10,873 nucleotides of DNA from Spirochaetales bacterium (GTDB lineage Bacteria; Spirochaetota; Spirochaetia; Treponematales; UBA12059), in NCBI GenBank assembly GCA_016938515.1, contig JAFGUM010000422.1:1-10873 (forward strand). Reading direction: 5' to 3'. This document shows, piece after piece, positions 5,426 to 10,873 of the stretch. Numbering within the stretch: position 1 is the first letter of the stretch; each line of letters opens with the position of its first letter. The notes below the pieces were generated by a model, which saw nothing but the letters and a program-made list of their open reading frames with translations, did not search any database and was not told the origin of the DNA. Made by a program: the position numbers and the translations under genes.

Positions 5426-7159
5426 ATGACACGACGAATTACTCCCGTTCCCGCCGTATCCTGCGCGCTCGCTACCCTCGTCGTCGTGTATCTGCCCCCA
5501 GGCTACCAGTCGCGCTTCGTGGCGCTGGCAGCGATGCTGGCTGCCACCCTGTTGATGGCCCTGAGCATGGTAGTGGCGCCTCGCGTGTCGCCACGGTGGC
5601 TACGCGTGTTCGCGCCGGTAGCGCTGGGCGTGTGCCTCGGAGTAGCCGCGCACGGCAGGGTTGAGGCTCTGGCGGGGCGTTGTAGCCCCGGCTTTGCCGA
5701 GTACGGGCTACTTCGCGTGCTCGCGTGCGAGGGTCGGCTGGTCGCGGACGAGCGCACAACAACCCGCGGCCTGCGCGCGCTGGAACTGGAGCTTACTGCG
5801 GTGCTTGGCCCTGATGGCGCCAGGGTTACGGCCAGCGGGAAGCTGTCGGTGTATGCGAGAGCGGAGCGCGGCGTTACCGCGACTCCCGTTTTGCGCGGGC
5901 AGGTGGTGCGCGTTGAGCTGGCAAAGGCACTACTGCCCCCGCGGACGGGGCAAGGCGCGTGGCCAGATCTGCTGGCGCCGCGCTCTGCTTTCGTAGACGC
6001 CACCGACGTGCAAGCCATCGCATCGCCGTCGCGGCTTGAGGCGGTCAGGGCTCGCGTCCGGGCCGCCATGCTCACGGGCTTGAGCCGCGCCGGGGGCGAG
6101 GCTGGGCCCCTGCTGGAAGCCCTCGTCGTGGGTGTGCGGGATGATCTGGACCCCGCGCTCGCTGAGGGCTTCAGGGCGGCGGGCTGCGCGCACATCCTGG
6201 CACTGTCCGGCCAGCACGTCGGTATACTCGCGTCGTTCGCGTCTCTGCTGCTCGGCTTTGTCCTGGGGCCGTTCCGCGCCAGGGCTGCCGCAGCCGTGCT
6301 GGCGGGCGTCTATCTGTACGTCGTCGGGCCGTCGCCGTCGGTAGCGCGCGCCGTGGGCATGTTCTGGGTAGCTAGTGTCGCGGTGGCTCTGGACAGGCCG
6401 CAGCCTACGCTCGCCGTGCTCGCCACGGTAGCGCTAGCAGCCGTGGCGCTGGACCCCGCCAGTCTGCATTCATTGTCGTTCAAGCTGTCGTACCTGGCGG
6501 TGGCCGGGATAGCCGTGTACAGCCGCAGCTTTGATTTTGCCCTCAGGCGATGGGTGCCGCCGCTTGTTTCACCTGTCGTCGCGATGGGATTCGCCGCGCT
6601 CGCCGCTACGGCGCCTCTTACGATCTTTATATTTGGCGTGCTCAACCCGTTTTCCCCGCTGACGAGCGCCGTGGCTGGTGTACTCGTTACCGCGCTCATG
6701 TGGTCTGGCATCGTTGGCAGCGTTCTCGTGAGCCTGGCACCGTTCACGGCAGAACTGACAGCCCTGGTGTGCCAGGTACCCCACGGCGCTCTGGGTTTCG
6801 TGATAGACAGGGCCGCGCGTCTGCCGTCGCTGACCGTGGGATGCGGCATGGGTGCGGACGATATGGCCACCCGGGTGGCGCTCGCAGTCGTCGTTGCCCT
6901 CGGCGCCGCATTGGTATATGCTCTACCGTATGCATCCCGCCTTGCACGAACCCTCGAGCGTACCAGAACCCGTTCGCTACGACTCCCCCTCGGAACTATC
7001 AGCCCTCCTCGAAAGCCTTGGCCTCGGGATGCGCAAAAAGTACGGGCAAAACTTCCTGGTAAACGGCAACGCGAGGCGGCGCGTCGCCGCCCTGTTCGAA
7101 ACGGCTCCAGGCGCCAGGGTGTGGGAAATAGGGCCCGGCACCGGAGCGATGACGCGTGA
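5426..7159 (+). CDS. comEC: ComEC/Rec2-type DNA-uptake channel, no C-terminal hydrolase domain
   Basis: The frame encodes 577 residues from ATG 5426, with no clear ribosome site. Hydrophobic helices (about 10-75) are followed by an OB-like soluble region typical of the ComEC N-terminus (about 85-205). The ComEC signature CAHILALSGQHVGI lies near 254-267, followed by a multi-helix competence domain up to about residue 505. ComEC carries single-stranded DNA across the inner membrane in transformation. Full-length members (about 700-800 residues) end in a metallo-beta-lactamase domain, and none is present here. The last 76 codons overlap the start of rsmA in another frame and read as low-complexity Arg-rich sequence (RTLERTRTRSLRLPLG...RHRSDDA). 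The natural end may therefore be altered or the tail unconstrained. It lies 62 bp after the HEAT gene. In that gap 5391-5412 can form a GC-rich hairpin without a T-run. Confidence 0.85.
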   Translation: MTRRITPVPAVSCALATLVVVYLPPGYQSRFVALAAMLAATLLMALSMVVAPRVSPRWLRVFAPVALGVCLGVAAHGRVEALAGRCSPGFAEYGLLRVLACEGRLVADERTTTRGLRALELELTAVLGPDGARVTASGKLSVYARAERGVTATPVLRGQVVRVELAKALLPPRTGQGAWPDLLAPRSAFVDATDVQAIASPSRLEAVRARVRAAMLTGLSRAGGEAGPLLEALVVGVRDDLDPALAEGFRAAGCAHILALSGQHVGILASFASLLLGFVLGPFRARAAAAVLAGVYLYVVGPSPSVARAVGMFWVASVAVALDRPQPTLAVLATVALAAVALDPASLHSLSFKLSYLAVAGIAVYSRSFDFALRRWVPPLVSPVVAMGFAALAATAPLTIFIFGVLNPFSPLTSAVAGVLVTALMWSGIVGSVLVSLAPFTAELTALVCQVPHGALGFVIDRAARLPSLTVGCGMGADDMATRVALAVVVALGAALVYALPYASRLARTLERTRTRSLRLPLGTISPPRKPWPRDAQKVRAKLPGKRQREAARRRPVRNGSRRQGVGNRARHRSDDA

Positions 7160-7829
7160 AGCCCTGCTCGCGGGGCTGGCGGTGTCGGCATTCGAGATAG
7201 ACAAGGGTTTTGCGGGGTTCATTCGGGATGCGTACGGCGCCGTGCCGGATTTCGAGCTGTACGAAGGTGACTTCATGAAGACCTGGAAGCAGGCGCTCGC
7301 CGCTTCAGGCCCTCCGGCACTGGCGTTTGGCAACCTGCCGTACAACGCCGCCGGAGCCATCATCGCGACGCTGATAGAAGGTGGCATCAAGCCGCCACGC
7401 ATGGTCTTTACCGTGCAGAAGGAAGCGGCGCAGCGCATGACCGCGACGCCGGGTACCAAAAACTACGCCGCGTTCAGCGTGCTGTGCAAATCCGTGTACC
7501 GGGTAAAAGCGGCGTTCGACCTACCCCCGGGCGTGTTCTGGCCGCAGCCGCGCGTAGTTTCGTCCGTCGTCGTAATGGATCTCCGAGCCGAAGCTACCGC
7601 CGTACCCTTCGCAGGCGACAGGGCTTTTACCGGATTTACGCGCGCGTGCTTTTCGTCACGGCGCAAGACGCTGCGCAACAACCTCAAGGCGGCCGGCTTC
7701 TCAGAGGCGGAGCTCGTTGAGGCGTGCTCATCCGTAGGCGTTTCTGCTGACCAGCGCGCCGAAACGCTGTCGCCCGAGCAGTTTTCGTCGCTGTTCATCG
7801 CCATTAAGCGAGACAACACGTCAAGCTGA
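6930..7829 (+). CDS. rsmA: 16S rRNA adenine dimethyltransferase RsmA (KsgA)
   Basis: 299 residues from ATG 6930 (MHPALHEPSS); an in-frame ATG at 6918 is possible. The family signature KKYGQNFLVN is followed by motif I EIGPGTG (G68-G72), AFEIDKG, EGDFMKTW, and the catalytic NLPYN (N135-Y138). Then come TVQKEAAQRMTATPGTKNYAAFSVLCK and VFWPQPRVVSSVV, and a C-terminal helical domain with SSRRKTLRNNLK. RsmA dimethylates two adjacent adenines in helix 45 near the 3' end of 16S rRNA during late 30S assembly. Length is close to the 270-300 usual for the family. No Shine-Dalgarno sequence is evident and the start lies inside the comEC frame, so translation may be coupled to comEC. Confidence 0.95.
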   Translation: MHPALHEPSSVPEPVRYDSPSELSALLESLGLGMRKKYGQNFLVNGNARRRVAALFETAPGARVWEIGPGTGAMTREALLAGLAVSAFEIDKGFAGFIRDAYGAVPDFELYEGDFMKTWKQALAASGPPALAFGNLPYNAAGAIIATLIEGGIKPPRMVFTVQKEAAQRMTATPGTKNYAAFSVLCKSVYRVKAAFDLPPGVFWPQPRVVSSVVVMDLRAEATAVPFAGDRAFTGFTRACFSSRRKTLRNNLKAAGFSEAELVEACSSVGVSADQRAETLSPEQFSSLFIAIKRDNTSS

Positions 7830-7851
7830 CACCCGAATAAAGCACGCTCTC

Positions 7852-7880
7852 TTGCCAGTTCGTGGCCTTTGCCGTATTAT
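7852..7880 (+). promoter_or_regulatory. Sigma-70-like promoter for the bactofilin gene
   Basis: TTGCCA (7852-7857, 5 of 6 to consensus), a 17-bp spacer, and TATTAT (7875-7880, 5 of 6). The -10 box ends 6 nt before the ATG at 7887, so transcription would start at or next to the A of the start codon. No Shine-Dalgarno sequence is present, which fits a leaderless mRNA. It lies in the 57-bp gap after rsmA. Confidence 0.72.
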
Positions 7881-7886
7881 CGCCGT

Positions 7887-8258
7887 ATGGCCGATGTTCA
7901 ACTCAGTTCCATAGATGAAGATACCCTCGATACTATCCTCGCGCCGGATTTCGACTTTGACGGCGATATGGTCTTTAAAGAGCCGCTGATGATAAAAGGC
8001 CGGGTGCGGGGCTCCATAGTCACCGAAAGTGACCTCCATATAGACACCGGAGCCACGGTGGAAGCCGATATTAGCGCGTGTAACGTAACCGTTCGCGGCG
8101 TCCTCAAGGGTAACGTGTCGGCGACCGGACGCGTCGAGCTGTTTTCATCCTGCAGGGTGGATGGCGACATCCGCGCCGTTGAGGTTACGATGGAACCCGG
8201 ATGCCGCTTCAACGGCGTGTGCTCCATGACCGGTCCAGTCGATGCTCCGCAGGCCTGA
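7887..8258 (+). CDS. Bactofilin
   Basis: 123 residues from ATG 7887; the frame can be read from a TTG at 7869, but the promoter -10 box lies between them. An acidic leader of about 25 residues (MADVQLSSIDEDTLDTIL) precedes a right-handed beta-helix domain (about 28-112). The domain has the bactofilin pattern of short strands with regularly spaced Gly and hydrophobic residues: LMIKGRVRGSI, LHIDTGATVEADIS, VTVRGVLKGNVSATGRVEL, CRVDGDIRAVEVTMEPGCRFNG. Bactofilins polymerise without nucleotide into cytoskeletal filaments involved in cell shape, wall synthesis or polar organisation. There is no membrane-targeting helix, only the short N-terminal tail. The last 17 nt overlap the TPR gene, suggesting coupled translation. 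Confidence 0.92.
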   Translation: MADVQLSSIDEDTLDTILAPDFDFDGDMVFKEPLMIKGRVRGSIVTESDLHIDTGATVEADISACNVTVRGVLKGNVSATGRVELFSSCRVDGDIRAVEVTMEPGCRFNGVCSMTGPVDAPQA

Positions 8259-8904
8259 ACAACGCGCCCCAACGCACCGTTGGCTACGACCGTGGGCCCT
8301 CTGTACGGCTCTGCTTTTTGCCGCGGCTAGCGCAGGGGCGCAGGCTAGGCCAGACGCGCTCGAGATGTATCGCCAGGGGCGGTACGAAGACGCCCGCTCA
8401 ACCTGCCTGGCCGAGCTGTCCAGCGATCCGTCGAATATCGAATCCTACGTTGTGCTGGTCTGGAGTCTCCTTGCGCTGGAGCGCTACGCCGACGCGGAGC
8501 TGTACGGTACCAAAGCGTACACCACGGTTCGCCGTGACCCGCGCCTGGCCCTGTCGCTTGGAGAAGCCGCGTTCTACCAGGGCAAGAACGAACGGGCGCT
8601 GGAACGCTTCAGGGAGTACATGAACCTGCTGCCGGATGGAGCCAGAATAGGCACCGCCTACTATTTTACCGCGGAAATATACCTGAGGCTCGAACGCTAC
8701 GCGCACGCGGACATCGCCATGCGCACCGCCCTGCAGTACGAACCCAAAAATGCCACGTGGTGGACTCGTCTCGGCTACATCCGCGAGCGGGCTTCCGACT
8801 GGGCTTTCGCGCTCAAGGCCTACGAGGCGGCGCTGGCCATCACCCCTGGCCTGACCGATGCTATCCGGGGCAAGGAGCGCGTCCAGAGCCGGGGCGGACG
8901 CTAG
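8242..8904 (+). CDS. Exported tetratricopeptide-repeat protein
   Basis: 220 residues from ATG 8242. RWLRPWALCTALLFAAASAGA-QA is a signal peptide with likely cleavage after A33. The cysteine at 21 is inside the hydrophobic core and is not a lipobox. The mature part is a run of TPR-like helix pairs, roughly 37-65, 68-96, 104-132, 138-168 and 173-202. The clearest are ALEMYRQGRYEDARSTCLAEL, ALSLGEAAFYQGKNERALERF and LGYIRERASDWAFALKAYEAAL. It probably acts as a periplasmic protein-contact scaffold. It overlaps the end of the bactofilin gene by 17 nt and ends 5 nt before mtaB. A joint role with bactofilin in envelope organisation is plausible but not shown. Confidence 0.85.
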   Translation: MLRRPEQRAPTHRWLRPWALCTALLFAAASAGAQARPDALEMYRQGRYEDARSTCLAELSSDPSNIESYVVLVWSLLALERYADAELYGTKAYTTVRRDPRLALSLGEAAFYQGKNERALERFREYMNLLPDGARIGTAYYFTAEIYLRLERYAHADIAMRTALQYEPKNATWWTRLGYIRERASDWAFALKAYEAALAITPGLTDAIRGKERVQSRGGR

Positions 8905-8909
8905 CGGGT

Positions 8910-10268
8910 ATGGGATTGCGGGTAGCCTTCAGGACCTTTGGCTGCAAGCTCAACCAGGCTGAGACCGATTCAGTGGCCGCGAGTTTCGCGAGCGCTGGCG
9001 CCACCATCGTAGAGATGCGAGACGGCGCCGACCTCGTCGTGTTCAACACGTGCACGGTAACGACCAAGGCCGAGCAGAAGGCGCGCCGCGAGATCCGCCT
9101 TGCGCTCCGCCTCAACCCGGAGGCGGTCTCGGTCATTACCGGCTGCTACGCCCAGCTCGACCCGGAAGCTGTCGCCGCCGTGGCGCCGCGCACCGTCATT
9201 ATCCCGGGCTCGCGCAAGGACAGCTTGCAGGCCATGGCCCCCGAACTCGTCGCCGCGCGGCTTGAGGGGCTCGACCTGCTTTCTGAGACGCGCCGCCTCA
9301 CCGCCATAGCGGCCGGGCGCGTACCGGACCCCTTCGCTTTCGTGCCCGGCGACGCGCGTTTCCATTCCCGCGTCCAGCTCAAGGTGCAGGACGGCTGCGA
9401 CAATCGCTGCGCCTACTGCCGCGTCTGCCTGGCCAGGGGCCGCTCCGTGAGCCTTGCCCCCGATGAAGCTCTGTCCCGCGCGGCCGCCCTCGAAGCCGCC
9501 GGCGTCGCGGAGATCGTGCTCACGGGCGTCAACCTGTCCCAGTATCGCTCGGGCGGCCTCGACTTCCCCGGCCTCCTTCTTCGCCTCGTCGGCGGCACCA
9601 GCCGCGTCGCGTTTCGGGTGTCCTCGTACGAACCCGACCGCGTCGACGACGCCTTTATCCACGCTTTCGCTCTGCCGCGGGTGCGGCCGCACCTGCATCT
9701 GTCGGTGCAGTCCGGTTCGGACCGCGTCCTGCGCGCGATGGGCCGCCACTACGACCGCGCCCAGGTACAGCGCGCCGTGGAAGCCGCCCGCGCCGTCCGG
9801 GGCGACCCGTTCATCGGCGTCGACGTGATTCTTGGCTTTCCTGGCGAGAGCGACGACGACTTTGGCGACACGATGGACCTGCTTGAGCGCGTCAAACCGG
9901 CCTGGGTGCACGCTTTTACCTTCAGCCCGAGACCCGGCACCCGTGCCTTTGCCATGAAGCCGCGCGTACCCGAGCGCGTCGCCGTGGAGCGCGCCGCCAT
10001 CGTGCAGGCTCTGGCCGTTCGGGGTAAGTCGGCGTTCGCCGCGCTTCGGGCGGGGACAGAGCTCGAGGCGGTCGCGGAGAGCCCGCACGACTCTGATGGC
10101 GGCTCTTCGCTCCTCGCCACCTCCGCGGACTACCTCCGGCTCGAAGTTCGCGGCGTGCCACCGGGGTACCGGGGCGCGTTTCTGTGCCGCGTAGACGCTG
10201 CAGAGACGATTGTGGGCCGCCTCGCTGCGCCAGCCGACCTCTATGCCGAATTTATCCGCATCATTTGA
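8910..10268 (+). CDS. mtaB: tRNA (N6-threonylcarbamoyl-A37) methylthiotransferase MtaB
   Basis: 452 residues from ATG 8910; the open frame from 8757 is rejected because it lies inside the TPR gene. The N-terminal UPF0004 domain has FGCKLNQAETDSV (C12), FNTCTVTTKAEQKARR (C48) and TGCYAQLDPEAV (C79), whose three cysteines hold the auxiliary iron-sulfur cluster. The radical-SAM motif C163-x3-C167-x2-C170 (CDNRCAYC) is followed by RVCLARGRS. VSSYEPDRV, LHLSVQSGSDRVLRAMGR and FIGVDVILGFPGESDDDF are MtaB-type motifs. A short TRAM-like C-terminus (about 370-450) should bind tRNA. The enzyme methylthiolates t6A37 to ms2t6A in ANN-decoding tRNAs. KLNQAE and TKAEQK favour MtaB over MiaB or RimO. C173 is an extra cysteine where many homologues have Pro. 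The gene follows the TPR gene by 5 nt. Confidence 0.93.
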   Translation: MGLRVAFRTFGCKLNQAETDSVAASFASAGATIVEMRDGADLVVFNTCTVTTKAEQKARREIRLALRLNPEAVSVITGCYAQLDPEAVAAVAPRTVIIPGSRKDSLQAMAPELVAARLEGLDLLSETRRLTAIAAGRVPDPFAFVPGDARFHSRVQLKVQDGCDNRCAYCRVCLARGRSVSLAPDEALSRAAALEAAGVAEIVLTGVNLSQYRSGGLDFPGLLLRLVGGTSRVAFRVSSYEPDRVDDAFIHAFALPRVRPHLHLSVQSGSDRVLRAMGRHYDRAQVQRAVEAARAVRGDPFIGVDVILGFPGESDDDFGDTMDLLERVKPAWVHAFTFSPRPGTRAFAMKPRVPERVAVERAAIVQALAVRGKSAFAALRAGTELEAVAESPHDSDGGSSLLATSADYLRLEVRGVPPGYRGAFLCRVDAAETIVGRLAAPADLYAEFIRII

Positions 10269-10292
10269 CTTTTTGGATATTTGCGGTACAGT
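10265..10292 (+). promoter_or_regulatory. Possible promoter overlapping the mtaB stop codon
   Basis: TTGACT (10265-10270), a 16-bp spacer and TACAGT (10287-10292). The -35 box includes the mtaB TGA. It would drive an RNA starting near 10299, 120 nt before the lipoprotein ATG, so it may be a distal promoter for that gene or the start of a short RNA. Confidence 0.4.
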
Positions 10293-10343
10293 TAAGCGTG
10301 GTGTTCGGCAGGCCAACTATCGACGCAAAAGGCGCGCCCGCTC

Positions 10344-10371
10344 TTGTTTTGGCCTGTTCCCGTGCTACAAT
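10344..10371 (+). promoter_or_regulatory. Extended -10 promoter for the lipoprotein gene
   Basis: TTGTTT (10344-10349), a 16-bp spacer and TACAAT (10366-10371, 5 of 6), preceded by TGC, which makes an extended -10 box. Transcription would start near 10378. That gives a leader of about 40 nt carrying the strong ribosome site GAGGAGG (10406-10412), 6 nt before the ATG at 10419. Confidence 0.65.
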
Positions 10372-10418
10372 TACAGGTACAGTCCCGTCGCGCGTGGCGA
10401 TGGACGAGGAGGTTCACG

Positions 10419-10873
10419 ATGAAGCGGACTATGACAGTCGTTCTGGTCGCGTTCGTCGCGCTGTCGCTGACGGCGTGCGATGGGCTCGACAGACTTTTAC
10501 AGGTAAACATGTTCTCCCCGTTTGCGGGAATAAGCGCCAGCGCCATAGAGGAAGCCACCCCAGCCGAGCTGGTGGAGATGTCCGGCAGCGATTCGTTCTA
10601 CGACAAGCTGGCGGAAGAGCCAACCCTCAAGGATAGCGTCCTGGTTACCATCAAGGCAGCGATGGACGATCCGACTACTCCTCCGGCCGACTACCAGGAG
10701 CTCGCCGTACTGGCCGCCAGTATAGAGCTGCAGACTTCTCCGGCCGGAGAACTGGTCAATAATGTAGGCGACATCATTAACGGACTGAAAACCGGCACTA
10801 CTCCCGCGCTTGATATGCTCATCACCAGTATCATCCCCGAGTCGGTGTGGCCGGAGGACGAGGCGCTCAATGA
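10419..10873 (+). CDS. Lipoprotein of unknown function, C-terminus cut by window edge
   Basis: 151 codons from ATG 10419 remain open at the right edge. MKRTMTVVLVAFVALSLTAC is a lipoprotein signal peptide with lipobox LTAC and lipidation at C20; D21 follows. In enterobacteria Asp at +2 retains the protein at the inner membrane, but that rule need not hold in spirochaetes. The visible mature part is acidic and mostly helical (AIEEATPAELVEMSGSDSFYDKL, KDSVLVTIKAAM, LAVLAASIEL, ELVNNVGDIINGL) with no motif I recognise. The start is fixed by GAGGAGG 6 nt upstream and by its own promoter, so it is probably not part of the mtaB transcription unit. Export is well supported; function is unknown. Confidence 0.85.
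   Translation, partial: MKRTMTVVLVAFVALSLTACDGLDRLLQVNMFSPFAGISASAIEEATPAELVEMSGSDSFYDKLAEEPTLKDSVLVTIKAAMDDPTTPPADYQELAVLAASIELQTSPAGELVNNVGDIINGLKTGTTPALDMLITSIIPESVWPEDEALN

Noticed and set aside
6310..7191. 293-codon open frame on the minus strand
   Set aside because: It is antisense to comEC and the start of rsmA, rich in Arg/Ala/Thr/Ser, with no motif or ribosome site.
8970..10316. 448-codon open frame on the minus strand
   Set aside because: It lies opposite mtaB, whose motifs are unmistakable. The frame is long only because of GC-rich codon bias and lacks any recognisable domain.

Overview
The window looks like a chromosomal segment of a GC-rich spirochaete (Spirochaetota, Treponema/Spirochaeta-like). 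The main hints are a membrane-anchored PilZ protein with the 'SPLEYYARGKEVGF' N-terminal signature followed by an exported HEAT-repeat protein, a bactofilin-TPR-MtaB cluster, and a high density of exported helical-repeat and lipoprotein genes. This assignment comes from family resemblance, not from an RNA marker. No rRNA, tRNA, CRISPR array, transposase or phage gene is visible. No gene-free stretch exceeds 300 bases; the longest is 949-1214.

Left part, minus strand (1-3043). A compact three-gene unit reads leftward: a CPBP (CAAX-like) intramembrane protease, a small unrecognised protein, and a class I SAM-dependent methyltransferase that begins with TTG inside its neighbour. An AT-rich, palindrome-packed spacer follows. 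Beyond it is a gene running off the left edge that encodes a protein of unusual architecture. It has a stand-alone Hsp70 substrate-binding (beta-sandwich) domain without any ATPase domain, then a Ser/Asp/Glu-rich linker, one membrane helix, and a Pro-Ala-Glu repeat tail on the far side of the membrane.

Middle, plus strand (3079-5363). A membrane-anchored PilZ protein with an intact c-di-GMP binding signature starts 35 bp from the divergent protease gene. A perfect 12-bp palindrome in that gap can act as a -10 box in both directions. A secreted HEAT-repeat protein follows.

Right part, plus strand (5426-10873). ComEC/Rec2-type DNA-uptake channel (no metallo-beta-lactamase domain), 16S rRNA dimethyltransferase RsmA, bactofilin, secreted TPR protein and the tRNA methylthiotransferase MtaB lie head to tail with short gaps or overlaps. 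The comEC frame runs about 230 nt into rsmA. The bactofilin gene has its own near-consensus promoter placed so that its mRNA should be leaderless. After mtaB, one or two promoters lead to a lipoprotein gene cut by the right edge.

Most of this is housekeeping, envelope and cytoskeleton content. The least ordinary items are the membrane-tethered Hsp70 substrate-binding-domain protein, the palindrome cluster in front of it, the two predicted leaderless genes, and the comEC/rsmA overlap. I do not see a complete new defence or mobile system.
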